From a virus, in IMG/VR virus record IMGVR_UViG_3300040801_002960, positions 1 to 26,145 of that record: a DNA stretch of 26,145 bases. One strand, written 5' to 3'. The position numbers and the translations under genes were made by a program. Under the pieces are notes generated by a model. That model made no database searches and was not told the DNA's origin. It was given only the letters and a program-made list of their open reading frames with translations. Of the stretch, positions 14,648 through 19,472 are shown one piece after another; position 1 is the first letter of the stretch, and each line of letters starts with the position of its first letter.

Positions 14648-14937
14648 TATGGCTTGCTCCGCAGTAGGGATTGGATGGTGCGAGGGCTCTGTGCTTTGCG
14701 ACTCTGGGCTTCGATCACCGCCGGGGAGGAGCGCATGGCCGCAGGCGGCGCCCGCAGGGCCGAGGAGAAAGCCGCCCGCAAGGCACTCAGCCGCGGCGCG
14801 CGTGGGGGAGAGGGAGGGCTCTGCTTCTGGCTCATGGCTTGAGGGCTCGAGGCTCTGCGACTCTGGGCTTTGCTTCTCTGGTACTCTGGCACGGATGGGG
14901 GAGGAAGTCAAGGGGATAGGGGATTGGCTCTTAATGT
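14648..14937 (-). other. Leader of the leftward operon with two repeat copies
   Basis: These 290 bases lie between the inferred leftward start site (near 14934) and the first gene. They hold two copies of the AGCCCAGAGTCGCA(A)AGC repeat (14684-14713 and 14843-14881) and very GC-rich DNA. A reading frame is open throughout on the minus strand, and a short plus-strand frame (14594-14842) also exists, but neither has a ribosome site or recognisable product. No other structure was identified. Confidence 0.5.
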
Positions 14938-15033
14938 GAAAGTATATAATTTTTGAGACCGAGGTAAATATGAAAGTGGGGAAAGTTTTGAGACCCCCTT
15001 TTGGAAAGTAGATGAAATTTTTGAGACCGAGGT
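14938..15033. promoter_or_regulatory. Three imperfect tandem operator-like repeats (GAAAGT-N7-9-TTTTGAGACC)
   Basis: The unit GAAAGT followed after 7, 8 and 9 bases by TTTTGAGACC occurs at 14938-14960, 14972-14995 and 15004-15028. Copies 1 and 3 share the 18-mer AATTTTTGAGACCGAGGT (14948-14965 and 15016-15033). TTTTGAGACC starts at 14951, 14986 and 15019, so the copies are 35 and 33 bp apart, about three helical turns. Copy 1 overlaps the leftward promoter. The arrangement fits cooperative binding of a regulator that controls the divergent arms. Confidence 0.6.
14941..14968 (-). promoter_or_regulatory. Leftward promoter of the structural operon
   Basis: On the minus strand a TTTACC -35 box (complement of 14963-14968) and a TATACT -10 box (complement of 14941-14946) are separated by 16 bp; start near 14934. 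It is embedded in the first operator-like repeat, so a protein bound there would block or tune it. This is the only good sigma70-like leftward promoter seen upstream of the structural genes. Confidence 0.5.
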
Positions 15034-15282
15034 CTATAGTACATACAGGCGCGCGGTAGAGATGGGTGGGGGGTCGCCTGCCTCACTGATTTGTACCCCC
15101 CCCCCTGGTTCGAGTGCCTGGTGCTGCGCGGCGCTGGTGCGCGGTGCGCTGGCGCTGTGCTCGTGGCGGCTGGCATGGTTATTGCTATTCGCGCGCGGTT
15201 CCTTAGATAGCGGCGCGGACAGGGGGGATAGATGGAACTGATAGGGCAATAGAAATATTTTCCATGTGTCTTTCCGTAGTTG

Positions 15283-15319
15283 TGCTAGTATTTGTATTGA
15301 GGGCTGCATGTCGCGGCCC
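15283..15319 (+). promoter_or_regulatory. Extended -10 and leader hairpin of the first rightward gene
   Basis: TGC-TAGTAT (15283-15291) is an extended -10 match without a clear -35, so the promoter call is weak. Just downstream, GGGCTGC (15301-15307) can pair with GCGGCCC (15313-15319) around the 5-nt loop ATGTC, giving a 7-bp stem with one G-U pair in the 5' leader. The stem is 16 nt before the start codon. Confidence 0.35.
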
Positions 15320-15335
15320 GTAACCGGAGATAGTA

Positions 15336-15866
15336 ATGAACGCAATTCTTTCAGCTAGCATTCGCGGTGCGGATTTCATTCTGCCAATCGAACTGCCCGA
15401 CGGGGTTAGCGATTTGGCAGTCGCCTTAATGCAGAAGGGTTACGGCGAAACGCTACGTGACGCGACGGCAAAGTATCCCGGCGACGAAGCCGAGCAGTAT
15501 GGCAGTATCTGCGAACGCAACGGCAAACTGTATGACGGATCGTACAGATTCGGCGGCGGCGGCGGCGGGACTCGCATGGATAGCGAGACCAAAGCGGATC
15601 TGAAATTCTGGAACGCGAGGCGCGGAAAGGGTGTGAAGCCATACAAGTCCAGCGACCTCGAGGACGTTTGGATTATGCAGACGGCATTGGTCCTCGTCGC
15701 AAACAAGGTTGCCACCGATACGGATAATGCGGTGGACATCATGTCGGACGAGCACATCCAGAAATACATGGATTACATCCGCGCGTTACCGCAATGGGTG
15801 AAAATCCACGAGGGCATAGTGGCCGAAAAGGGACCAAAGCCCTCTGATCTACCGCAGTTGTTCTGA
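15336..15866 (+). CDS. Hypothetical protein, 176 aa
   Basis: First gene of the rightward arm, preceded by CCGGAG 8 nt before ATG 15336. The protein has an N-terminal beta/helix part (MNAILSASIRGADFILPIEL), a glycine run (GGGGGG, about residues 73-78) that may be a linker, and a helical C-terminal half (DADLKF-like WNARRGKG, SSDLEDVWIMQTALVLVANK, YMDYIRALPQWVKIHEGIVA). The glycine linker between two modules is the most visible feature. No family is recognised. A strong bidirectional-type terminator follows within 10 bp, so it forms its own unit and may be made early in infection. Confidence 0.75.
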   Translation: MNAILSASIRGADFILPIELPDGVSDLAVALMQKGYGETLRDATAKYPGDEAEQYGSICERNGKLYDGSYRFGGGGGGTRMDSETKADLKFWNARRGKGVKPYKSSDLEDVWIMQTALVLVANKVATDTDNAVDIMSDEHIQKYMDYIRALPQWVKIHEGIVAEKGPKPSDLPQLF

Positions 15867-15873
15867 TCCGAGT

Positions 15874-15904
15874 AAAAACCGGGGGCGAAATCCCCCGGTT
15901 TTTT
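15874..15904 (+). terminator. Strong intrinsic terminator after the 176-aa gene
   Basis: A 12-bp perfect stem (AAAAACCGGGGG, 15874-15885, with CCCCCGGTTTTT, 15892-15903) around the loop CGAAAT, with six T (15899-15904). It is symmetrical enough to work in both directions. The motif CCATACGG lies directly after it (15906-15913). Confidence 0.9.
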
Positions 15905-15936
15905 GCCATACGGCTTTTCGTAACGGGAGAAACACA

Positions 15937-16131
15937 ATGAAAATCGAGACATTAGTCGATCTAGCACTCTACGATCTGGACAGACTAGGCTACTGGTACC
16001 TTGCAGAAGAAGCCCAAGCGTGCTGGGAGACGGGGCAACCAGCGCCGATTGCCTTATACGAGACAGACTTGCCGCCCGCGATCATCGCGGAAATCAATCT
16101 GATTAACGCCAGTATCCAGTTTGGTCTCTGA
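15937..16131 (+). CDS. Hypothetical protein, 64 aa
   Basis: A 64-residue acidic protein (MKIETLVDLALYDLDRLGYW...ACWETGQPAPIALYETDLPP) with a good ribosome site (GGGAG, 15925-15930 region) and the leader AACGGGAGAAACACA, almost the same as the leader of the 160-aa gene at 19473. It is probably a small helical protein of the host-interaction type. It is bracketed by two terminators, which marks it as an independent unit with readthrough or its own promoter. No function is recognised. Confidence 0.7.
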   Translation: MKIETLVDLALYDLDRLGYWYLAEEAQACWETGQPAPIALYETDLPPAIIAEINLINASIQFGL

Positions 16132-16149
16132 TCCACCTAAAATCCACTG

Positions 16150-16177
16150 AAAAGCCCCGTTTATCAGGGCTTTTTTT
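16150..16177 (+). terminator. Intrinsic terminator after the 64-aa gene
   Basis: AAAAGCCC (16150-16157) pairs with GGGCTTTT (16167-16174) around a 9-nt loop and is followed by a run of seven T (16171-16177). It ends the short transcript and insulates the repeat-rich region downstream. Confidence 0.88.
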
Positions 16178-16189
16178 GTTTTTGGAGTA

Positions 16190-16462
16190 AAAGCCATATG
16201 GTTTTGTTGCCCAACCCTCTACCAACCAGGGGGACAACCAACAACCAACCAATCCCGGACTTATCAACCAACAACCATACTTTCGCGCAAGGGAGTAAAA
16301 ACTCGGAATACGGTTTTCTCTCCAGAGTCCTCTCCCCTTCTTTCATTTATTATAAAAAATTTTTTATATATACAGCAAAACCCCACAGAGTTCTCTCAGC
16401 AGAGCACCCGAGCACCCGAGCGACCAAGCACCCGAGCCACCAAGCAAAAACCATATGGCTTT
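16190..16462. other. Repeat-rich region with an A+T palindrome, candidate replication origin
   Basis: Two 16-bp inverted copies of AAAGCCATATGGTTTT lie at 16190-16205 and 16447-16462. Between them are a 13-mer CAACCAACAACCA repeated exactly 30 bp apart (16235 and 16265) within a CAACC-rich tract, an 18-bp perfect palindrome TATAAAAAATTTTTTATA (16351-16368) in an A+T-rich stretch, and 8-bp tandem repeats (16403-16445). Iteron-like repeats plus an A+T unwinding segment are typical of origins; no experimental basis is available, and a complex control region is the alternative. No reading frame with a ribosome site was seen. Confidence 0.45.
16403..16445 (+). repeat. 8-bp tandem repeats (AGCACCCG)n followed by AAAAACC
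   Basis: AGCACCCG, AGCACCCG, AGCGACCA, AGCACCCG and AGCCACCA in direct order, then AGC-AAAAACCATATGG. The array at 17275-17320 has the same build: 8-bp units followed by AAAAACC and a CCRTATGG motif. Confidence 0.75.
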
Positions 16463-16508
16463 CGACTCAACCGACTTAACCCCCAAAACCCGAAACATTG
16501 GTTTTCTT

Positions 16509-16550
16509 TAGTTTCACCCTAGTTTCACCCTAGTTTTACCCTGCTATAGT
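16509..16550 (+). promoter_or_regulatory. Three 11-bp direct repeats before an extended -10 promoter
   Basis: TAGTTTCACCC (16509-16519), TAGTTTCACCC (16520-16530) and TAGTTTTACCC (16531-16541) abut each other, one helical turn apart, and end three bases before TATAGT (16545-16550), which has the extended TGC element (16542-16544). A start near 16557 is expected. No gene follows before 16801, so the product would be a long leader or a small RNA. Confidence 0.5.
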
Positions 16551-16729
16551 CTGAAATAGTATGGGTTTGGTTGATAATCGCCCGTCAAACACGCGGCGCC
16601 CGAACCCCTGCCCAGGGTACGCCGCACCGCCCGCGCGCGCCCCATCGCACGCCTAGCGTCCCACAGCCACACCATTAGATGCACCCGTTCCCCCGTACCT
16701 GCCCCCAAACAGGATACACCATACCGTAT
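16551..16729 (+). other. Gene-free GC-rich stretch between two promoters
   Basis: About 180 bp downstream of the promoter at 16545 and upstream of the promoter at 16730. It is GC-rich with many CGC runs, has no frame with a ribosome site, and shows no clear terminator. It could be transcribed as a leader or small RNA; nothing more can be supported. Confidence 0.3.
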
Positions 16730-16758
16730 TTGACATCCGCCCGCCCATATGGTAATCT
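16730..16758 (+). promoter_or_regulatory. Sigma70-type promoter of the 155-aa gene
   Basis: Consensus TTGACA (16730-16735), a 17-bp spacer and TAATCT (16753-16758) with an extended TGG element. The palindrome CCATATGG (16745-16752) fills the spacer end, so a protein binding it would control the promoter. Start near 16765, 36 nt before the gene. Confidence 0.75.
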
Positions 16759-16800
16759 GACCCTGCAACCGTAACCCGAGCAACAGAGGAGCACCAGCAG

Positions 16801-17268
16801 ATGAGCATCCTGAAAAATCGCACCCACAAGACCACCTCCGACGAGATCAGCTCCCGCATCGAGCTCCTCACCGAGGAGCTGCGCGTCCTAAAAACTGCGG
16901 CGGTCCGCAAAACTGCCGCGAAACACCCGGACTGCACCGTCCGCTTCACACCCGAAGGGTGCTACACAGAGTGCAGTGGCCGTGCCACTCATCCCACCGT
17001 AGAGTTCATCTGCAATATCCGCATCTATAGCGAAGACGACGAAGTCTTCGACCTCCTCGACATCACCCCGATCGCCGATAACGCGAACTCCAGCGAAATC
17101 CACGTCTCCAAGGTCCAGTCCGACCAGATGATTCGCGGCACTCGCATCATCTGTCTCACCACCGTGAGCCAGAAGTACACTGAAGACCAACGCCAAATCC
17201 TCAGAGGACTCGGCAAGCTCCAGCTCGAGCACACCTCACCCTTAACCTACGAGACGCTGGTCTGCTAG
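16801..17268 (+). CDS. Hypothetical early protein, 155 aa
   Basis: Starts at ATG 16801 after AGAGGAG (about 8 nt upstream), driven by a near-consensus promoter. The N-terminal 35 residues are a charged helix, probably a coiled coil (DEISSRIELLTEELRVLK). The rest is mixed alpha/beta with scattered Cys (Cys45, Cys54 and Cys58 among them, CTVRF...CYTECSG) and an acidic middle (IYSEDDEVFDLLDITPIADN). Strong promoter and position suggest early, high expression, such as a host-takeover or origin-binding function; no family is recognised. The stop lies inside the palindrome CTAGCGCGCTAG (17265-17276). Confidence 0.75.
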   Translation: MSILKNRTHKTTSDEISSRIELLTEELRVLKTAAVRKTAAKHPDCTVRFTPEGCYTECSGRATHPTVEFICNIRIYSEDDEVFDLLDITPIADNANSSEIHVSKVQSDQMIRGTRIICLTTVSQKYTEDQRQILRGLGKLQLEHTSPLTYETLVC

Positions 17269-17274
17269 CGCGCT

Positions 17275-17320
17275 AGAGCACCAGAGCACCAGAGCACCAG
17301 ATCATCAGAGCATCAGAGCA
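17275..17320 (+). repeat. 8-bp tandem repeats (AGAGCACC)n
   Basis: AGAGCACC three times (17275-17298), then AGATCATC, AGAGCATC and AGAGCA, running into AAAACC and the hairpin element at 17316-17362. It starts 6 bp after the stop of the 155-aa gene and is in the sense of the rightward transcript. Confidence 0.85.
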
Positions 17321-17362
17321 AAAACCGTATGGGGAAAATCCCGCATTTTCCCCATACACCCA
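17316..17362 (+). repeat. Hairpin element B, copy 1
   Basis: A 13-bp perfect stem (GTATGGGGAAAAT, 17327-17339, with ATTTTCCCCATAC, 17345-17357) around the 5-nt loop CCCGC. The whole 47-bp segment aligns with 20294-20340, which has the same stem plan with changed pairs. No U tract follows, so it is not a standard terminator; RNA processing, stability or a protein site are possible. Confidence 0.75.
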
Positions 17363-17415
17363 TCCCTCCACTACCCGAGAAACCAGAGAGTGAGAAACAC
17401 ACGTAAGAGGTCATC

Positions 17416-17631
17416 ATGACTAACCGTTTCACATCAGAAAGCCGCGACAATCTCGAAGCTCTACTCCGTAGGGCAATAGTGGCGATACGTCTCGGCGTGC
17501 ATCCCACTTCCGTAGCCGAAAGGCTACTAGCTGGTCTGCGCGGCGGACCGGAAGGCTCGTCCTACACATACGCCGATTCGGCTTTGGCGAGCGACATCGA
17601 GGACATCGCAGATCACTCCAAGGACAAATAA
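17416..17631 (+). CDS. Hypothetical protein, 71 aa
   Basis: ATG 17416 follows AGAGG by 8 nt. A 71-residue, mostly helical protein (RDNLEALLRRAIVAIRLGVH; SVAERLLAGLRGGPEG) with a polar acidic C-terminus (DIEDIADHSKDK). The basic amphipathic helix in the middle could bind nucleic acid or protein. Its stop is 1 base before the next ATG, so the two are co-translated. No family is recognised. Confidence 0.65.
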   Translation: MTNRFTSESRDNLEALLRRAIVAIRLGVHPTSVAERLLAGLRGGPEGSSYTYADSALASDIEDIADHSKDK

Positions 17632-17632
17632 C

Positions 17633-17869
17633 ATGTTACAAGACTTCATCGTCTCCTCAACCTCCACCTCCAACGAAGTCACCATCTACGTCGGAGCAAA
17701 GCACATGGTATTCCCAGGAATCACCGCCGAGCAAATGAGCCAAGGCTACGAGGCCTACCAGCAAGGCAAGCTGGTTCAAGAAGCCTTCCCCTTCCTCTCC
17801 CCGGACCAACGCGAGTTCCTCATCAGCGGCCTGACCCCCGAGGAGTGGGCCGAAATCTTCCCCACATAG
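17633..17869 (+). CDS. Small conserved-looking protein (FPFLSPDQREFL type), 78 aa
   Basis: A 78-residue protein starting one base after the preceding stop, with AAGGA as ribosome site. The N-terminal half is beta-rich (FIVSSTSTSNEVTIYVGAKH), while the C-terminal half has the motif EAFPFLSPDQREFLISGLTP-EEW, a pattern I know from many short phage and bacterial proteins of unknown role in which an aromatic/proline turn precedes a short acidic helix. It is probably a small soluble protein acting on a host or phage partner. The pattern is seen here; the wider distribution is recalled, not searched. Confidence 0.7.
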   Translation: MLQDFIVSSTSTSNEVTIYVGAKHMVFPGITAEQMSQGYEAYQQGKLVQEAFPFLSPDQREFLISGLTPEEWAEIFPT

Positions 17870-17883
17870 CCACGAGCGAGCGA

Positions 17884-17933
17884 GCGAAACCGGCCACGCG
17901 CCGGTCTCCCAAGGAGCCCAGGGACTGACGAGC
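17884..17933 (+). repeat. Hairpin element A, copy 1
   Basis: GCGAAACC, stem ACCGGC (17889-17894) with GCCGGT (17900-17905), then TCCCAAGGA...TGACGAGC (ending 17933). It aligns over 50 bases with 18618-18668, where the stem is ACCAGCC/GGCTGGT: G-C pairs are replaced by A-T pairs on both arms (compensatory), the loop becomes the GNRA tetraloop GCAA, and the tail TGACGAGC is kept. AGCACAGAG-type repeats follow both copies. Confidence 0.7.
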
Positions 17934-18047
17934 GACAAGGACCAGCACAGAGCACAGAGGAGCACCAGAACGGCTATACGCATTCATAACGGAGCAGAGA
18001 ACCCCGACACGGACGTCTTCACCCCCACAAGAGACCAAGAGACCATC
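17934..18047 (+). other. Leader with AGCACAGAG-like repeats before the exported-protein gene
   Basis: Holds AGCACAGAGCACAGAGGAGCACC (17945-17967 region), matching the tail of copy 2 upstream of the 80-aa gene. No promoter better than weak was seen, and the ribosome site before ATG 18048 is poor (AAGAGA). No other feature was identified. Confidence 0.45.
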
Positions 18048-18611
18048 ATGAAAAAGCTCACCGCAATCGCAATCGCCTCCCTCCTCACCTCCGCGGCCCT
18101 CGCCGGTGGCTACCAAGAGGACATCAGCAACAAGAGTTATAACAAGAACGACAACAAGAACTATAACAAGAACAGCCTTCGAAGCAACAGCAGCAGCTCC
18201 AGCCGTAGCTCCAGCAACAGCCGCAGCAACAGCTCCAGCTCCAGCTCCGCAACTGGAGGCACTTCCTCCTCTAACTCCTCCACCACCTTCGATGAGGGAT
18301 ACTACTATCCGCCCTCCCTTTCCATCTCCCCTTCCAACACCACGGCGCCCAACCAGAGCGCCCATTCAATCGGTATCTCCACGCCCTTCGGAGGCATCGG
18401 CACCTCCTGGACCGACCCCGACCCGATGAGCTGGAGTGTCACAGCCATTGACCTCGGACGAAAGTTAAACGATCCTGAGCTGGAACGTCTTGGCGTCGAG
18501 ATCTTAAAGCAGGAGCTGCAAGGCATGAAGAAAGATACGGCGCCGAAAAACACCTCACGAAGCCCTTCACAGAGCACATCACGAGGCACGTATCTCGGAA
18601 ACTTCCAATAA
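18048..18611 (+). CDS. Exported Ser/Asn-rich low-complexity protein, 187 aa
   Basis: The N-terminus MKKLTAIAIASLLTSAALA-GG is a clear Sec signal peptide with an ALA cleavage site near residue 19. Mature residues about 25-45 are Asn/Lys/Tyr-rich repeats (SYNKNDNKNYNKN), 48-85 are almost pure Ser/Arg/Asn (SSSSSRSSSNSRSNSSSSSS), then comes a Tyr/Pro patch (EGYYYPPSLS), a Gly-rich turn (GIGISTPFGGIGTSW, approximate) and a helical C-terminal part (DLGRKLNDPELERLGVEILK). No transmembrane segment follows. A secreted early phage protein of this composition might act in the periplasm or at the surface, for example in superinfection exclusion. The gene is bracketed by two hairpin-A elements. Function unknown. 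Confidence 0.75.
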   Translation: MKKLTAIAIASLLTSAALAGGYQEDISNKSYNKNDNKNYNKNSLRSNSSSSSRSSSNSRSNSSSSSSATGGTSSSNSSTTFDEGYYYPPSLSISPSNTTAPNQSAHSIGISTPFGGIGTSWTDPDPMSWSVTAIDLGRKLNDPELERLGVEILKQELQGMKKDTAPKNTSRSPSQSTSRGTYLGNFQ

Positions 18612-18617
18612 GTGTAA

Positions 18618-18668
18618 ACGAAACCAGCCGCAAGGCTGGTCGCCCACGGACCCTCGGGCCTGACGAGC
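18618..18668 (+). repeat. Hairpin element A, copy 2
   Basis: ACGAAACC, stem ACCAGCC (18623-18629) with GGCTGGT (18634-18640) closed by the tetraloop GCAA, then CGCCCACGGA...TGACGAGC (ending 18668). It is the counterpart of the copy at 17884-17933, with covarying stem bases. Confidence 0.7.
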
Positions 18669-18716
18669 CGCACGGAAGCGAAGCACAGAGAAACAGAGCA
18701 CAGAAGAGCAAGACAC
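18669..18716 (+). other. AGCACAGAG-like repeats before the 80-aa gene
   Basis: Contains AGCACAGAGAAACAGAGCACAGAAGAGC (about 18682-18709), matching the sequence after hairpin-A copy 1. It sits immediately before ATG 18717, and a degraded ribosome site (GAAGAGC) may be part of it. Confidence 0.45.
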
Positions 18717-18959
18717 ATGAGCACCCAAGTAAAATCCCACAGCACCCTCACCTCCTCCGAGATCATCGAGCAGCAGCAGAAGGAGATCGCTAAGCGCGAG
18801 AAACTTTTAAAATACATCATAAAGCTGATCGACAACGCCAACCTCCAAGTCCTAGACCCGTCCACCCTCGAGGTCCCCGATCTCCAAGTCGCCGCGCGCC
18901 TCCTGACACTCGACGCAGGCATTACAGGAGTTTATATGTATGCTGAGCAAGTTCTCTAA
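18717..18959 (+). CDS. Hypothetical helical protein, 80 aa
   Basis: An 80-residue protein with a long charged helix (SEIIEQQQKEIAKREKLLKY), likely a coiled coil, and a C-terminal helical part (LEVPDLQVAARLLTLDAGIT). It follows the repeat-rich leader and hairpin-A copy 2. No family is recognised. The ribosome site is weak, so expression may depend on the structured leader; this is inference. Confidence 0.65.
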   Translation: MSTQVKSHSTLTSSEIIEQQQKEIAKREKLLKYIIKLIDNANLQVLDPSTLEVPDLQVAARLLTLDAGITGVYMYAEQVL

Positions 18960-18992
18960 CCGGAAACGAAGCCACAAAGCCAGAAAGCCCAC

Positions 18993-19193
18993 ATGACCAG
19001 AGTAAAAACAGCCGCGGCCCGCGCCATCATGCGAGACTATCTCGCAGAAAACCCTTACGCTACCGCAACTCACCTTGCCGAAGAAGCGGCAATCAATCTT
19101 GACCACGACGAGTGGCTCGACATCGAGACCCACTGGATCTGGGATCTCGCCCTCGAGGAGTGGGACCAGCACGACGCACAGAGGCAATCATGA
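18993..19193 (+). CDS. Hypothetical protein, 66 aa
   Basis: A 66-residue, Ala- and acidic-rich helical protein (AARAIMRDYLAENPYATATH; EEAAINLDHDEWLDIETHWI). Trp residues near the C-terminus (HWIWDLALEEW) and the Asp/Glu surplus suggest a compact acidic protein, a composition seen in some DNA-mimic inhibitors, though nothing else supports that. The ribosome site is weak (AGAAAGCC); its stop overlaps the next ATG. No family is recognised. Confidence 0.6.
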   Translation: MTRVKTAAARAIMRDYLAENPYATATHLAEEAAINLDHDEWLDIETHWIWDLALEEWDQHDAQRQS

Positions 19194-19405
19194 CCTCCTA
19201 CCGCGTCACTTGCTCCTGCCGCAGAAAAGCCATCATCCGATGGGCTCCCCTTCTCCGGCACGGTCGCGGGCGCTACGTGACCCTCGAGCCCGGCTGGTCC
19301 CCTTCCATGCAAGGTTGGACCTGCGGGCGCGAGGGCCACAAGCAACTCGTCCCTCCCCAACCACTAGGAGCCAAAACCCCGCAGCTTCAAAAAATAACCG
19401 TCTGA
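19190..19405 (+). CDS. Small Cys/Arg-rich protein, 71 aa
   Basis: The start is ATG 19190, overlapping the previous stop (ATGA) with GAGG as ribosome site; an in-frame upstream extension lies inside the previous gene. The N-terminal part has Cys8, Cys10 (CSC) and, near residue 45, Cys (WTCGRE), enough for a possible small metal-binding fold but without a full Cys4 set. It is basic (CRRKAIIRWAPLLRHGRGRY), so nucleic-acid contact is possible. It ends 6 bp before a promoter for the next gene. Function unknown. Confidence 0.6.
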   Translation: MTSYRVTCSCRRKAIIRWAPLLRHGRGRYVTLEPGWSPSMQGWTCGREGHKQLVPPQPLGAKTPQLQKITV

Positions 19406-19410
19406 GCCCC

Positions 19411-19439
19411 TTTACCATCCCCACAAAATATGGTATAGT
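19411..19439 (+). promoter_or_regulatory. Sigma70-type promoter of the 160-aa gene
   Basis: TTTACC (19411-19416), a 17-bp spacer and TATAGT (19434-19439) with an extended TGG element. Start near 19446, 27 nt before the gene. The spacer end ATATGG resembles that of the promoter at 16730. Confidence 0.75.
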
Positions 19440-19472
19440 GCTATTTCCAGTGACATTCAACGGGAGAAACCA

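Noticed and set aside
14594-14842. Plus-strand frame with a helical-looking Ala/Arg/Lys-rich piece
   Set aside because: Opposite to the operon leader, no ribosome site or promoter, and the composition follows from GC-rich repeat DNA.
14450-14911. A longer 153-aa reading of the first leftward gene
   Set aside because: No ribosome site at ATG 14911, and the extra residues are mostly translated repeat DNA; the ATG at 14647 has GGAG. Kept only as an alternative.
15096-15105. Run of ten C as a phase-variation switch
   Set aside because: It lies in non-coding DNA, not in a gene or promoter spacer that I can identify; may only be unstable sequence.
14931-15176. Minus-strand frame across the operator repeats
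   Set aside because: Codes through the tandem repeats and the C-rich tract, no ribosome site, low-complexity product.
16221-16280. CAACC-rich tract as a CRISPR array
   Set aside because: Repeats are short and irregular with no equal-length unique spacers and no cas genes.
16485-16505. AAAACC/GGTTTT hairpin as a terminator
   Set aside because: Six A+T-heavy pairs with a 9-nt loop and a weak T tract; too unstable to call.
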